DNA of 64,000 nucleotides from Psychromonas sp. L1A2. Lineage in GTDB: Bacteria; Pseudomonadota; Gammaproteobacteria; Enterobacterales; Psychromonadaceae. The notes below the pieces were generated by a model that had not been told where the DNA came from, made no database searches, and was given only the letters and a program-made list of their open reading frames with translations. Below are positions 46,647 to 55,745 of the stretch, in pieces. Positions within the stretch are counted from its first letter, which is position 1, and each line of letters starts with the position of its first letter. Position numbers and translations under genes: made by a program. Location of the stretch: the NCBI RefSeq assembly GCF_009828855.1, contig NZ_WUAG01000002.1, positions 1 to 64,000 of the forward strand. Direction: 5' to 3'.

Positions 46647-46865
46647 AATGCCTACCTATGAGTTGTAATGATGCTAATTGTTAAACTTTTCTTGTTGTAC
46701 TTTTTATTGTTCTATTTTTTTTATTGCTGAATTTTTATTGCTAAATTCGTATTTACTCTTGTTATTAACACGACCACTTCTCTTAAAATGATTAAGGCTG
46801 TTGATGCTTTTATTCCTTTTAAGACTGTCGTTGACGTTACAATTCTATTGACTTCATCCGTTTTA

Positions 46866-47708
46866 TTATTGTTTTTTTAAACGAAAATCACCGTGATAAA
46901 CATTGCAAGCATGTTCGCTGACAAAGCCAATTAAAGTGATGTTGAACTGTTTTGCGACAGCAATTGCTAAACTAGACGGAGCCCCTATCGCAACGACCAC
47001 CGGAATTTTCGCAGCAACGGCCTTTTGCATTAACTCAAAACTGATCCGCCCACTTAACACTAAAATGGATTGAGCGGAGAGTTCCCCACGAGTCAGTAAA
47101 TCCCCAATAACTTTATCGACAGCGTTATGTCGCCCCACATCCTCTTTAGTTGATAAGCAGGTATTTAGTGTGAATATACCTGCACTATGCACGCCACCCG
47201 TCACTGTAAATAAAGATTGTTGATCTCTTAACTGCGATGAAAAAGTCAATAAAGTGGAAAGAGGCAACCAGTGTTGAGTTTCGTCGATAGCAATATTAAA
47301 AGTATGAGCTAACTTTTTAACATTACTGGTGCCGCAGATACCACAGCCAGAATGACTAATAAAATGACGGGTCAATGTTTTCCAGTCAACAGTCACATTA
47401 TCAGCTAAAAAGACATCACACTGATTATGCTCAATAGTCTCGATGGATTGGATTTGTTCGATACGCTCAATAACGGCATGAGAAAGTAATAAACCAGTCA
47501 CTAATAAAGCATCTTCACCTGGTGTTCTCATGGTAACCATTAAAGGTTTTTCAAGGACTTCTCCGGTTTTTTGGCAAGTCCAATGTAATACAATATTGAG
47601 AGGTTCTTCACTGATAACTATGTCTTCACTCAACCGCACATCAACAGTCCCTTCCGGCGTTAATCGATAGCGTTGACGATTAACATACTGATATGATTTT
47701 GAACTCAT
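46866..47708 (-). CDS. fdhD: FdhD, sulfur carrier for formate dehydrogenase-type enzymes
   Basis: Transfers sulfur from IscS to the molybdenum cofactor of formate dehydrogenase-like enzymes. The 280 residues match E. coli FdhD (277). The essential CGICG motif is at 122-126 (Cys122, Cys125), followed by GVHSAGIF and KEDVGRHNAVDKVIG, both strongly conserved. It precedes the YdeP-like gene on the same strand with a 157-codon-free gap of 219 bases, so it may be co-transcribed with it. Confidence 0.96.
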   Translation of the reverse strand: MSSKSYQYVNRQRYRLTPEGTVDVRLSEDIVISEEPLNIVLHWTCQKTGEVLEKPLMVTMRTPGEDALLVTGLLLSHAVIERIEQIQSIETIEHNQCDVFLADNVTVDWKTLTRHFISHSGCGICGTSNVKKLAHTFNIAIDETQHWLPLSTLLTFSSQLRDQQSLFTVTGGVHSAGIFTLNTCLSTKEDVGRHNAVDKVIGDLLTRGELSAQSILVLSGRISFELMQKAVAAKIPVVVAIGAPSSLAIAVAKQFNITLIGFVSEHACNVYHGDFRLKKQ

Positions 47709-48166
47709 TAACCACCCTACGTAAGGTTATTCTTTTAAACAAATGACTCAGGCTGATATTCAAATTAAGAAGTCTTAACTGTTTTCTATTAATGAATAAC
47801 GGATCACTTAGCGGAGATCAGCTTTATATCACATTTATCACAATAATTTTAGATAAATGTCTTAGGATTATGGTCAATTTTTTGTCTTCTTTAATTTTCC
47901 GCCTCATCTTGTTAGCCAATTCATTAGCTTTTTTGGCGAATGAATTCACTTATCGAAGTCTGAATGCTCACCAGAATAATTCATAAATACATCATCACCC
48001 CACTCTGCATTTATTCATAAACTCGTCTATTTCAATATATAAAAATCATTTCATTGGCGTATTTATTTGCAACCTAAATCAATAATCAAATCACATGACT
48101 AATGATTTAGTTTAAAGACACAAACCTTGATCAATAAATATCCTTTCCCATTAATCGATAGAAAAT
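47709..48166. other. Intergenic region between fdhD and the LysE-type gene
   Basis: About 460 bases. A 64-codon plus-strand frame (47792-47986) has no ribosome-binding site of note and no recognisable domain, so I do not call it. No terminator or riboswitch is evident. Confidence 0.5.
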
Positions 48167-48772
48167 TTACATCGCAATTGAGATAGCAATACCAATAAAA
48201 ATGATACCAAACATAAAGTTTATATTGCGCATCGTCTGCACCTCTGAAAAAAAGCTTTTAAAAGAGCTAGCCCCAAGACTATAAAGGAACATAACGATTG
48301 TATCGATCAGGACGACTATACTGCCCAGTAACAAATATTGAGTAGCAGCTTGTGAATTTTCATTAACGAATTGTGGTAGAAATGCAGTCAAAAAAATGAT
48401 TGATTTAGGATTTGTTAAATTGACTATAAACCCTTGACGCATCAACACCTGCTTACTTTTTTTAGCTTCATCAACAATAAAAAAATCCTTAGATTTAAGA
48501 CTACCCATTATTTTATCGACTCCAAGATAGGCGAGATAAGCAATGCCTAGATATTTAATAGCACTGTAAAGTAGTGGTGATTGTGAAACCAACATTCCAA
48601 TACCAAGATAAATAAAAAACAAGTGCACGACTAGAGCCGCCTGTAATCCTAAAACACCAAAACTTGCACCTTTCAACCCGTTCACTATGACATTATTGAT
48701 AGACACTACGGCACCACTCCCAGGAGAAATACTAAAGAAAATGCAAGCAACAATGAATCCTATAAAGTCCAT
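48167..48772 (-). CDS. LysE/RhtB-family amino-acid or metabolite exporter
   Basis: 201 residues with about six membrane segments. The N-terminal FSISPGSGAVVSINNVIVNG is the LysE signature (PG motif), and FIVNLTNPKSIIFLTAFLPQF is the second conserved block. It is an inner-membrane efflux carrier for amino acids or similar small molecules. GAGGAG lies 8 bases upstream of the ATG. It is divergent from a LysR-type regulator across a 190-base gap, like ArgP and ArgO, so the neighbour probably regulates it. The substrate cannot be determined. Confidence 0.92.
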   Translation of the reverse strand: MDFIGFIVACIFFSISPGSGAVVSINNVIVNGLKGASFGVLGLQAALVVHLFFIYLGIGMLVSQSPLLYSAIKYLGIAYLAYLGVDKIMGSLKSKDFFIVDEAKKSKQVLMRQGFIVNLTNPKSIIFLTAFLPQFVNENSQAATQYLLLGSIVVLIDTIVMFLYSLGASSFKSFFSEVQTMRNINFMFGIIFIGIAISIAM

Positions 48773-48962
48773 AATTTTCTCCTCAAAGAATGTTTATATT
48801 TTTATCTAATTTGGCTCTTTCTATGACACGTTTGTCTCGCTGCATTGTTCTTATATCCTTAATTAGCACTATTAGTAACGTTTTGATGTTTAACTATTAA
48901 TATCACTATGTGGTATGTTTTGAGTATTCATCATTGCTAAATTGGCAATAAGGAAAAACTTA

Positions 48963-49862
48963 ATGCTTTCTTCATTGGATTTACATTTTTTTTATGCTGT
49001 TGCCACAAGCAATAGTTTGTCAGCTGCTGCTAAGAAATTAAACGTGACACCGCCGACCGTGACTCAAAGACTGCAAACCTTAGAGGCAAAACTTTCATTA
49101 AAACTCGTCGAGAGAGACTTTCGACGTTCAAAATTAACAACAAGTGGTAAAAAGTTGGCGAGTCGATGTAAGTTAATACTGGATGAAATTGACTTATTAA
49201 CAGACGAATTAAAGGAAGACCAAACATCCCTTGCAGGTAAGCTAACGGTACTTGCACCTCTTGGTTTTGGTGAAAAGTATATTGCATCGATCATTGGTGA
49301 CTTTTCTATTAAATACCCTAACCTTAAAATAAAGTTACTACTGTCTGATCATCCAGATAAAGCATCGTCACCGGAAGCGGATATTATTATTTATATTGGA
49401 GAGTTGAAAGACTCATCTATGAGAAGAGTTGTGTTAGCGAAGAATCGGCGTCTTGTATGTGCCTCCCCATCTTATTTAGAAAGCACTAATAAAATTGAAA
49501 GCCCTGAATTATTAAGTAACCATAAATGCATCGCATTAGTAGAAAATAACGAAGACACCATGCAATGGTCATTCAAACATAAAACCAGCGGTAACATTTC
49601 TAATATTCGTATAAAACCAAGTTTAGTATGCAACGTTGCTGATGCAGTTAAACTTTGGGCATTGAAAGATTTAGGTATTATTCACCGTTCTGAGTGGGAT
49701 GTAAGACAAGAGATTGAAAGTGGCAGGTTACAAGAGATTCTTACTGATTATAAACTGCCAGACGCTGATGTTGTTGCTCTCCTAAATGATTCAGAGAAAG
49801 ATCGACCTCGACGAGTTAATATGTTTATAAATTATTTAAAATCGTCATTGAAGGAGCTGTAA
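48963..49862 (+). CDS. LysR-family transcriptional regulator
   Basis: 299 residues from the ATG at 48963 (MLSSLDLHFFYAVA), with AAGGA 8 bases upstream. The TTG at 48942 would use up that binding site. The N-terminal winged HTH is typical: SLSAAAKKLNVTPPTVTQRLQTLEAKLSLKLVERD (conserved core LNVTPPTVTQRLQTLE). It is followed by a LysR substrate domain at about 90-290 with GKLTVLAPLGFGEKYIASII. It probably controls the divergent LysE-type exporter. Confidence 0.93.
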   Translation: MLSSLDLHFFYAVATSNSLSAAAKKLNVTPPTVTQRLQTLEAKLSLKLVERDFRRSKLTTSGKKLASRCKLILDEIDLLTDELKEDQTSLAGKLTVLAPLGFGEKYIASIIGDFSIKYPNLKIKLLLSDHPDKASSPEADIIIYIGELKDSSMRRVVLAKNRRLVCASPSYLESTNKIESPELLSNHKCIALVENNEDTMQWSFKHKTSGNISNIRIKPSLVCNVADAVKLWALKDLGIIHRSEWDVRQEIESGRLQEILTDYKLPDADVVALLNDSEKDRPRRVNMFINYLKSSLKEL

Positions 49863-49994
49863 TAAAATGATTGCTTGATCATTAATCTACTTTTATAACT
49901 TTTGATTACCTAAGCTATTCCCGTCTGTTGCTTGTTGATTGGTAGATACTCTACAATAGCTAACAATTATTTTATTCATTATAAAGGATTCCCC

Positions 49995-51674
49995 ATGGCT
50001 CAAGCATTGCCTGATAAGTTCATTTATTCTATGTCACGCGTTTCTAAGGTCGTTCCACCTAAACGTACGATTTTAAAAGATATTTCATTAAGTTTTTTCC
50101 CTGGCGCTAAAATCGGCGTATTAGGTTTAAATGGTTCAGGTAAATCAACTTTATTACGTATTATGGCTGGCATCGATCAAGAGTTTGAAGGTGAAGCTCG
50201 CGCATTAAACGGCACTAAAATCGGTTACCTTGCACAAGAACCTGTATTAGATCTTGAAAAAAATGTACGTGAAGTGGTTGAAGAAGCAGTATTTGAAGTT
50301 AAATCTGCACTAACAGAACTCGATGCCGTTTACGCAGCTTATGCTGAGGAAGATGCAGACTTTGATGCCTTAGCAAAACGCCAAGGACAACTTGAAGATA
50401 TTATTCAAGCACATGACGGACATAATCTTGATAATCAATTAGAACGTGCTGCCGATGCACTACGTTTACCAGCTTGGGATCAACCGATTAAAGTACTGTC
50501 TGGTGGTGAACGTCGACGTGTTGCGTTATGTCGTTTATTACTTGAAAAACCAGACATGTTATTACTAGACGAACCAACCAATCACTTGGATGCGGAATCT
50601 GTTGCTTGGTTAGAACGTTTCTTACATGATTATGAAGGAACTGTTGTGGCCATTACCCATGACCGTTACTTCCTTGATAATGTAGCAGGTTGGATTTTAG
50701 AGTTAGACCGTGGTTACGGCATTCCATGGGAAGGTAACTACTCGTCTTGGTTAGAGCAAAAAGATGAGCGTTTAAAACAAGAAGCAGGACAAGAGAAAGC
50801 ACGTCAACGCCAAATTGAACAAGAACTTGAATGGGTTCGTTCAAACGCGAAAGGACGTCAGTCTAAAAGCAAAGCTCGTTTATCTCGTTTTGAAGAGCTT
50901 AATAATCAAGATTTCCAAAAACGTAATGAAACCAATGAGCTATTTATTCCAACAGGCCAACGTTTAGGTGATCAAGTTATCGATGTTAATAACTTAACTA
51001 AATCATTTGATGGCCGCGTGTTAATTGATGACTTAAGTTTCAGTATTCCTAAAGGTGCGATCGTTGGTATTATTGGTGCCAATGGTGCGGGTAAATCTAC
51101 GTTATTTAAAATGTTAGACGGCACTGAAAAACCTGACTCTGGTGAAATCATTGTGGGTGAATCAGTACAAATGGCGAGTGTTGATCAGTTCCGTGATCAC
51201 ATGAATGATAAATTAAGTGTTTTTGAAGAAGTCTCTGGCGGCAGCGATATTATTCAAGTGGGTAATATTGAAATACCAAGCCGTGCTTATTTAGGTCGTT
51301 TTAACTTTAAAGGTTCTGACCAATCTAAAATCGTAGGTGATTTATCAGGTGGTGAGCGCGGACGTTTACATTTGGCTAAACTGCTTAAATCTGGTGGCAA
51401 CTTATTGTTACTCGATGAGCCAACCAATGATTTAGATATCGAAACATTACGTGCACTTGAAGATGCCCTGCTTGGTTTTGCTGGTTGCGCCATGGTTATT
51501 TCGCATGACCGTTGGTTCTTAGACCGTATTGCAACGCACATCATTGATTACCGCGATGAAGGTAAGGTTAACTTTTATGAAGGTAACTACAGTGATTATG
51601 AAGCATGGATGAAGAAAACATACGGTGCAGCTGCTGTTGAGCCAACACGTATTAAATACAAACGTATTAGTTAA
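49995..51674 (+). CDS. ettA: Energy-dependent translational throttle protein EttA (ABC-F)
   Basis: A soluble ABC-F ATPase that binds the ribosomal E site and gates the first elongation step according to the ATP/ADP ratio. The ATG at 49995 (MAQALPDKFIYSMSRVSKVV) has AAAGGA 7 bases upstream. The longer frame from 49932 is unconserved. It has 559 residues (E. coli 555). Two ABC domains carry Walker A GLNGSGKST and GANGAGKST, signature LSGGERRRVALCRLL and LSGGERGRLHLAKLL, and Walker B LLLLDEPTNHLD and LLLLDEPTNDLD. The arm and the P-site tRNA linker lie between them. It is single-gene with its own terminator. Confidence 0.97.
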   Translation: MAQALPDKFIYSMSRVSKVVPPKRTILKDISLSFFPGAKIGVLGLNGSGKSTLLRIMAGIDQEFEGEARALNGTKIGYLAQEPVLDLEKNVREVVEEAVFEVKSALTELDAVYAAYAEEDADFDALAKRQGQLEDIIQAHDGHNLDNQLERAADALRLPAWDQPIKVLSGGERRRVALCRLLLEKPDMLLLDEPTNHLDAESVAWLERFLHDYEGTVVAITHDRYFLDNVAGWILELDRGYGIPWEGNYSSWLEQKDERLKQEAGQEKARQRQIEQELEWVRSNAKGRQSKSKARLSRFEELNNQDFQKRNETNELFIPTGQRLGDQVIDVNNLTKSFDGRVLIDDLSFSIPKGAIVGIIGANGAGKSTLFKMLDGTEKPDSGEIIVGESVQMASVDQFRDHMNDKLSVFEEVSGGSDIIQVGNIEIPSRAYLGRFNFKGSDQSKIVGDLSGGERGRLHLAKLLKSGGNLLLLDEPTNDLDIETLRALEDALLGFAGCAMVISHDRWFLDRIATHIIDYRDEGKVNFYEGNYSDYEAWMKKTYGAAAVEPTRIKYKRIS

Positions 51675-51711
51675 TAGAATAATAGATTAATAGATTAATA
51701 AAGCAGAAAAC

Positions 51712-51740
51712 AAAAAACCATTCAAATTGAATGGTTTTTT
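51712..51740 (+). terminator. Bidirectional terminator between ettA and the PEP-CTERM-like gene
   Basis: Perfect inverted repeat AAAAAACCATTCAA/TTGAATGGTTTTTT around a central A (51712-51740). It serves ettA on the plus strand and the converging gene on the minus strand. Confidence 0.9.
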
Positions 51741-51759
51741 TATGTTCTGACTTTCTAAT

Positions 51760-52398
51760 CTAGCTGTTAGATAAGTTTCTTTTACGGCGATTAATAGCAA
51801 ATAATCCAAGGATCGCTACTGCAAATATCCCCAATGATGCAGGCGCTGGAACTGAGATTGGATTTGAAACAGAAATATTATTAACTACCAATTTTGATTT
51901 GACAGTATTGTCATTAACATTGAATACCCCTAGGGTATAAGTTAACAAACCAGACTCTGTTGCAGTCCAAGAAAAGTTGCCTGTTGTCCAATCTGCTGTC
52001 GACGTATCAGCAAGCCAATTTAGATCACCTAAGTTCAAGTTAACAAAGGCAAAATCATTAAAAATTGAATTTGAATTTTCATCGCTATACCACAGCCAAT
52101 CAAATGAAAAAACTGAGCCAGTATCCACGGTAACGGTATTTTGATAAGCAGATCCAGAGTTTACGTTACCCGTTGAAATGTTATCAAAAGCACTCTTATC
52201 TGTACCAGTAAAAGCGGCAACTTTGCTATCACTTTTACCGCCATTTGAATATATAAATAAACTATCGTTATATTGTGTAACAGTACCAATGGCATAAGAG
52301 CTAGATACTTGCTGCCCAATTGTATTATGACTAATGACAGTTGCTTGTGTAGCCATTGAAAATAACAATGGCATTATAATTGAGATGATTTTTCTCAT
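51760..52398 (-). CDS. PEP-CTERM-like sorted surface or exopolysaccharide-associated protein
   Basis: 212 residues from the ATG at 52398 (MRKIISIIMPLLF), with AAGGAAT upstream. The longer frame from 52443 adds a non-signal leader. Signal peptide about 1-19 (ATQA), then a beta-rich domain (LNLGDLNWLADTSTADW). The C-terminus is PEP-CTERM-like: VPAPAS, a hydrophobic helix (LGIFAVAILGLFAI) and a basic tail NRRKRN. Such proteins are processed by an exosortase and linked to EPS or biofilm in the family. No exosortase gene is in the window. Function of the mature domain is unknown. Confidence 0.8.
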   Translation of the reverse strand: MRKIISIIMPLLFSMATQATVISHNTIGQQVSSSYAIGTVTQYNDSLFIYSNGGKSDSKVAAFTGTDKSAFDNISTGNVNSGSAYQNTVTVDTGSVFSFDWLWYSDENSNSIFNDFAFVNLNLGDLNWLADTSTADWTTGNFSWTATESGLLTYTLGVFNVNDNTVKSKLVVNNISVSNPISVPAPASLGIFAVAILGLFAINRRKRNLSNS

Positions 52399-52590
52399 TA
52401 ACTTTATTCCTTTAATATTTAACTGGGCAAAAACTACCCACAAAGAAATAAAAAGCCAAAATCATAATAAATTGAAATTAAAGAGATTAATTAAATTTTT
52501 AAAAGTAAAAAAGGAAAAATGTTAAATAAACCGACAGTTCAAGAAAATAGAGAGCAACTACTATACATATAGTGATTTTATAATAGCTGC

Positions 52591-52610
52591 TCTGTTGGGT
52601 TTACAACAGA
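52591..52610 (-). terminator. Weak hairpin after the di-haem peroxidase gene
   Basis: TCTGTTG/CAACAGA with a 6-base loop, 38 bases after the stop codon of the 52648-53844 gene. There is no good T run, so the role as terminator of the iron cluster is uncertain. Confidence 0.35.
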
Positions 52611-52647
52611 AAGCGACTGAGATTAACCAGTAAAGAGGGCTGGATAA

Positions 52648-53844
52648 TTAGTGAATCGCCTTCTTCTTATTTTCAAGCTTGTCTTTTTCGAATTTTTCTT
52701 GTGCTTCTAATAACGGCTCATAACGTTTATCTGTCAAGATTTTCATGAAAGCAACTAAGGCGTCGATTTTACGATCGGATAATGCATGTGCGGTAAGATC
52801 TTCTTTGTCTACTGTAGTAGGCACTTCTGGCGCTCGCCAAGGTTTACCTGTTTCAGGGTTAATAGAGCGTTCAACATTATTATAATGGTCATAGAATTCC
52901 ATCACGGTACGCAATTCTTTAAACACACCATTATGCATATAAGGTCCAGTAACCGCGACGTTACGTAATGATGGGTTCTTAAATTTACCATCATATTTTG
53001 GGTCGTCTACTGCTGGATTTTCTAATAAACCATGGTCAATAAAATCAGCTTTTAAATGCCCTAAACTTATTAAATCGATGCTAGCAGGTACTCCAATATT
53101 ACGATATTGATGGTTAGTAAAAGGTTCTTTTTTACTGTCTTCTGTTTTCAATAAATGGCAACTATTACAATTCACATTGTTATTTGAGAAAAATAAGGTA
53201 CGGCCTAGATCTTCTAATACCGTTAGATCATATTCTCCTTTTAAAAAACGATCATATTTACTATCGTAAGTCGCAAACTGATCAGTATTTTCAAATGCTT
53301 GTAATGCATTAGCAAATCCTTGAAAAGCCGGTAATATTACACCTTTAGATGATGGTTCAAAAACGTTATCACCATATAAACGTTTGAATGTAGACACGTA
53401 AAAAGGGTTTTCTTTAATACGTTCAACTAATGTTTCAGCATTAGGCAATCCCATTTCTACTGGGTTTAATGGTGGTCCCATGGCTTGATCTGCTAATGTA
53501 TTGGCACGACCATCCCAGAATTGTCCTCCCACATATTCTTTTAAAACCTCATCAAAATGAAACGACGGTGAGGTATTTGAATAGGCTGCCATCGGCGTAT
53601 TACGCGAGCCTAGTGATGCGTTATCATCGCCTAGTGACACGATGCTTTTTGATGCATTTTCACGATGATCAGTAAATCCTTTTGCTGGTTCATGGCACGT
53701 AGCGCAAGACATCGTTCGGTTAGTAGAAAAGGCCGTATCTAAAAACAATATCTGTCCTAATTCTGCTTCAGTGAGTTGATTGGCAGCATTCGCTGCGTTG
53801 CTACAAGTGACTAATACTAATAAACAATAAAATAGTTTTTTCAT
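52648..53844 (-). CDS. Di-haem cytochrome c peroxidase / MauG-family protein
   Basis: 398 residues from the ATG at 53844 (MKKLFYCLLVLVTC), with GGA upstream, one base after the previous gene's stop. A signal peptide to about residue 21 sends it to the periplasm. The first haem site is CATCH at 47-51, preceded by LGQILFLDTAFSTN, a CCP/MauG signature. The second is CNSCH near residue 200. GPYMHNGVFKELRTVMEFY is the conserved distal region near the C-terminus. Family members reduce peroxide or oxidise protein side chains. It is the last gene of the seven-gene iron cluster, where iron oxidation or peroxide removal is a plausible job. Substrate inferred only. Confidence 0.9.
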   Translation of the reverse strand: MKKLFYCLLVLVTCSNAANAANQLTEAELGQILFLDTAFSTNRTMSCATCHEPAKGFTDHRENASKSIVSLGDDNASLGSRNTPMAAYSNTSPSFHFDEVLKEYVGGQFWDGRANTLADQAMGPPLNPVEMGLPNAETLVERIKENPFYVSTFKRLYGDNVFEPSSKGVILPAFQGFANALQAFENTDQFATYDSKYDRFLKGEYDLTVLEDLGRTLFFSNNNVNCNSCHLLKTEDSKKEPFTNHQYRNIGVPASIDLISLGHLKADFIDHGLLENPAVDDPKYDGKFKNPSLRNVAVTGPYMHNGVFKELRTVMEFYDHYNNVERSINPETGKPWRAPEVPTTVDKEDLTAHALSDRKIDALVAFMKILTDKRYEPLLEAQEKFEKDKLENKKKAIH

Positions 53845-53845
53845 T

Positions 53846-54760
53846 TTAATTCCGTCTAATACTTCTATAAATATCAAAAAATGGCTGAATAATAATTTTT
53901 ACAATGCCATCAAATTTTTCCCTTTTACCTCGCCCTAAACCAAACTTTTGATCTAAAGGCACGTCTTTTGATAACCTTAATGTTCCAAATACCCAGTCCC
54001 ATAGGGCTAATACACTACCTAAGTTTTTGTGAATATTTTTCTGTTGATGATGAACTTGATGTTGTGCTGGCGATATTAATAAACGCTCTAACCAACGCCC
54101 ATAACTTAAGCGAATATGGCTGTGTCTCAAGTTACCAGTAAAAGAAAATAGAATGACAACAAAGGCATTCCCACCTAATACCGAATAAAGATTAAGTCGC
54201 GCGCCAAAACAAAAAACAAAGATCCCCGTTACCACACCAGCAACCAATGCATTACGTAATGCAAACAGCATAATTTCTACGGGATGCAAACGATAAAAGG
54301 TCAATGGGTTCAATGATTCAGCACTATGATGCACCTGATGAAACTTCCATAACCAACGATTAGTATGCAGCCAACGATGTAACCAATAGCGGCTAAAATC
54401 TCCGAGTACAAATAAACTTAAGGTATACGCCACAATAATATCGCGATAATACCAAGACAAAAATAAAGGTTCCGATATTGAATTCAACCAATTCAATATC
54501 CATAGGGCAACGGTGTTCGCTGACAAGAGAACAGGCACAATAAATAATGCTTTGAATACCCAGTTGAATACAAAATAACGGTAATCTAATTTTGAGTCAG
54601 CATTAAACCAATAAGCCTTTAACGTGGGTGCTGAAATAGCTCCCACTTTAAAGACGTACCATATTATCGCAATGACAGCGCTAACAATCAGGTAACCCCA
54701 GAATATGCGGTTACTGCCATTCATTAATAACGCTAAGGGTGTATCAATCGCCATCTGCAT
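53846..54760 (-). CDS. Fatty-acid hydroxylase / sterol desaturase-family membrane di-iron protein
   Basis: 304 residues from the ATG at 54760 (MQMAIDTPLALLM). Another ATG at 54754 is equally possible. Several membrane segments surround the histidine clusters of the family: HRWLHTNRWLW (HxxxH), HQVHHSAESLN (HxxHH) and AQHQVHHQQKN (HxxHH), with another His in RHSHIRL. These bind a non-haem di-iron centre for hydroxylation of lipids or alkyl chains. The start lies inside the end of the imelysin-like gene, and the stop is one base before the next start. This indicates tight coupling in an iron cluster where such an enzyme is not usual. Substrate unknown. Confidence 0.88.
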   Translation of the reverse strand: MQMAIDTPLALLMNGSNRIFWGYLIVSAVIAIIWYVFKVGAISAPTLKAYWFNADSKLDYRYFVFNWVFKALFIVPVLLSANTVALWILNWLNSISEPLFLSWYYRDIIVAYTLSLFVLGDFSRYWLHRWLHTNRWLWKFHQVHHSAESLNPLTFYRLHPVEIMLFALRNALVAGVVTGIFVFCFGARLNLYSVLGGNAFVVILFSFTGNLRHSHIRLSYGRWLERLLISPAQHQVHHQQKNIHKNLGSVLALWDWVFGTLRLSKDVPLDQKFGLGRGKREKFDGIVKIIIQPFFDIYRSIRRN

Positions 54761-55745
54761 CAATTAAATTCGCCGATACGCCAATTTGACTCACTAAGTG
54801 TCTGTAAAAGGCTTTTTGAACATCTAACAATCCTTGAAATATTGGGATCATGTCATTTAAATTAAAGTTATGATCAACAGGTGTATTTTTATAAGCTTCC
54901 AATGAAGACGCTAATGCCACTTGCACTGCATGAATACCTTCTTTACCGTGCTTTTCATAAGCAATAGTTGCTACATTCGGTTGTTGATCTTCACCTAAAA
55001 GTTGTTTATTGGTTTCTAAAACACCACCGATAAATGCCCAAGATGCTTCACTGTATGGGTATTGTTGATGCTCAGGTTTAGTCTCACCAAGATTTGCTTT
55101 TGTTAATCCACTCACTTGTGCAATACGCCAATCTCGTGTTTTATAAATATGTTCAATCTCAGCATTCACGACTAATGACAGCCCTCTGTCCACATCGAAA
55201 AGAAACGCATCACGATTGGCTTTATAACCATCACTAATCTGTGTAAATCGTTTACAAACGTTTGCAACCATCACTTCTGCAAACTCTTTTCTACGTTCAG
55301 ACCATTCTCCGCTAAACATTACAGAGTCAATCGCCCCCATGGTTTTATAAGAATTTTTATACAATGCGGTTGATGGTTTTGAATCACGAGCGACTAAGCG
55401 CTCAATGCTTTCATGAATATCTTCATTGCCACTATGGAAGTAATCGACCATTAATGGATAGTCCATCGCATTCATATCATAATCACCAAGAATGTAACTT
55501 GCTTGGACTCGTCCCCAGCCTTCAGCAAGTTGTACAAATGCTCGGTGACGCACATCACTTGATTTGCTATCTAAAGACGTTTGCAAATCTGTACAATATT
55601 GCACTGCGTTATCTGCATTATGTTGAATCACATGGTCATAGATAGAAGCATAAGGGTCTTTTTCCTGTGCATTACTCAGCTGTGCATGACTAACCAAAGG
55701 TACGCTAAGTAAACAAATAGCAGACAGGGGGGTAAAAATTTTCAT
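54744..55745 (-). CDS. Imelysin-family (peptidase M75-like) periplasmic protein
   Basis: 333 residues with a signal peptide of about 21 residues (SHAQ). Helical throughout, with the layout of imelysin/insulin-cleaving-like proteins tied to iron uptake: VQLAEGWGRVQASYILGDYD early and LNDMIPIFQGLLDVQKAFY near the end. The GxHxxE metal motif is not obvious, so it may be a divergent partner of the classical IrpA encoded two genes upstream. The start overlaps the stop of the di-haem oxidoreductase (ATGA). The stop overlaps the next gene by about 17 bases. Iron binding is inferred. Confidence 0.72.
   Translation of the reverse strand: MKIFTPLSAICLLSVPLVSHAQLSNAQEKDPYASIYDHVIQHNADNAVQYCTDLQTSLDSKSSDVRHRAFVQLAEGWGRVQASYILGDYDMNAMDYPLMVDYFHSGNEDIHESIERLVARDSKPSTALYKNSYKTMGAIDSVMFSGEWSERRKEFAEVMVANVCKRFTQISDGYKANRDAFLFDVDRGLSLVVNAEIEHIYKTRDWRIAQVSGLTKANLGETKPEHQQYPYSEASWAFIGGVLETNKQLLGEDQQPNVATIAYEKHGKEGIHAVQVALASSLEAYKNTPVDHNFNLNDMIPIFQGLLDVQKAFYRHLVSQIGVSANLIDADGD

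Noticed and set aside
47792-47986. 64-codon plus-strand frame between fdhD and the LysE-type gene
   Set aside because: No ribosome-binding site, no domain and opposite to neighbouring transcription; probably chance.
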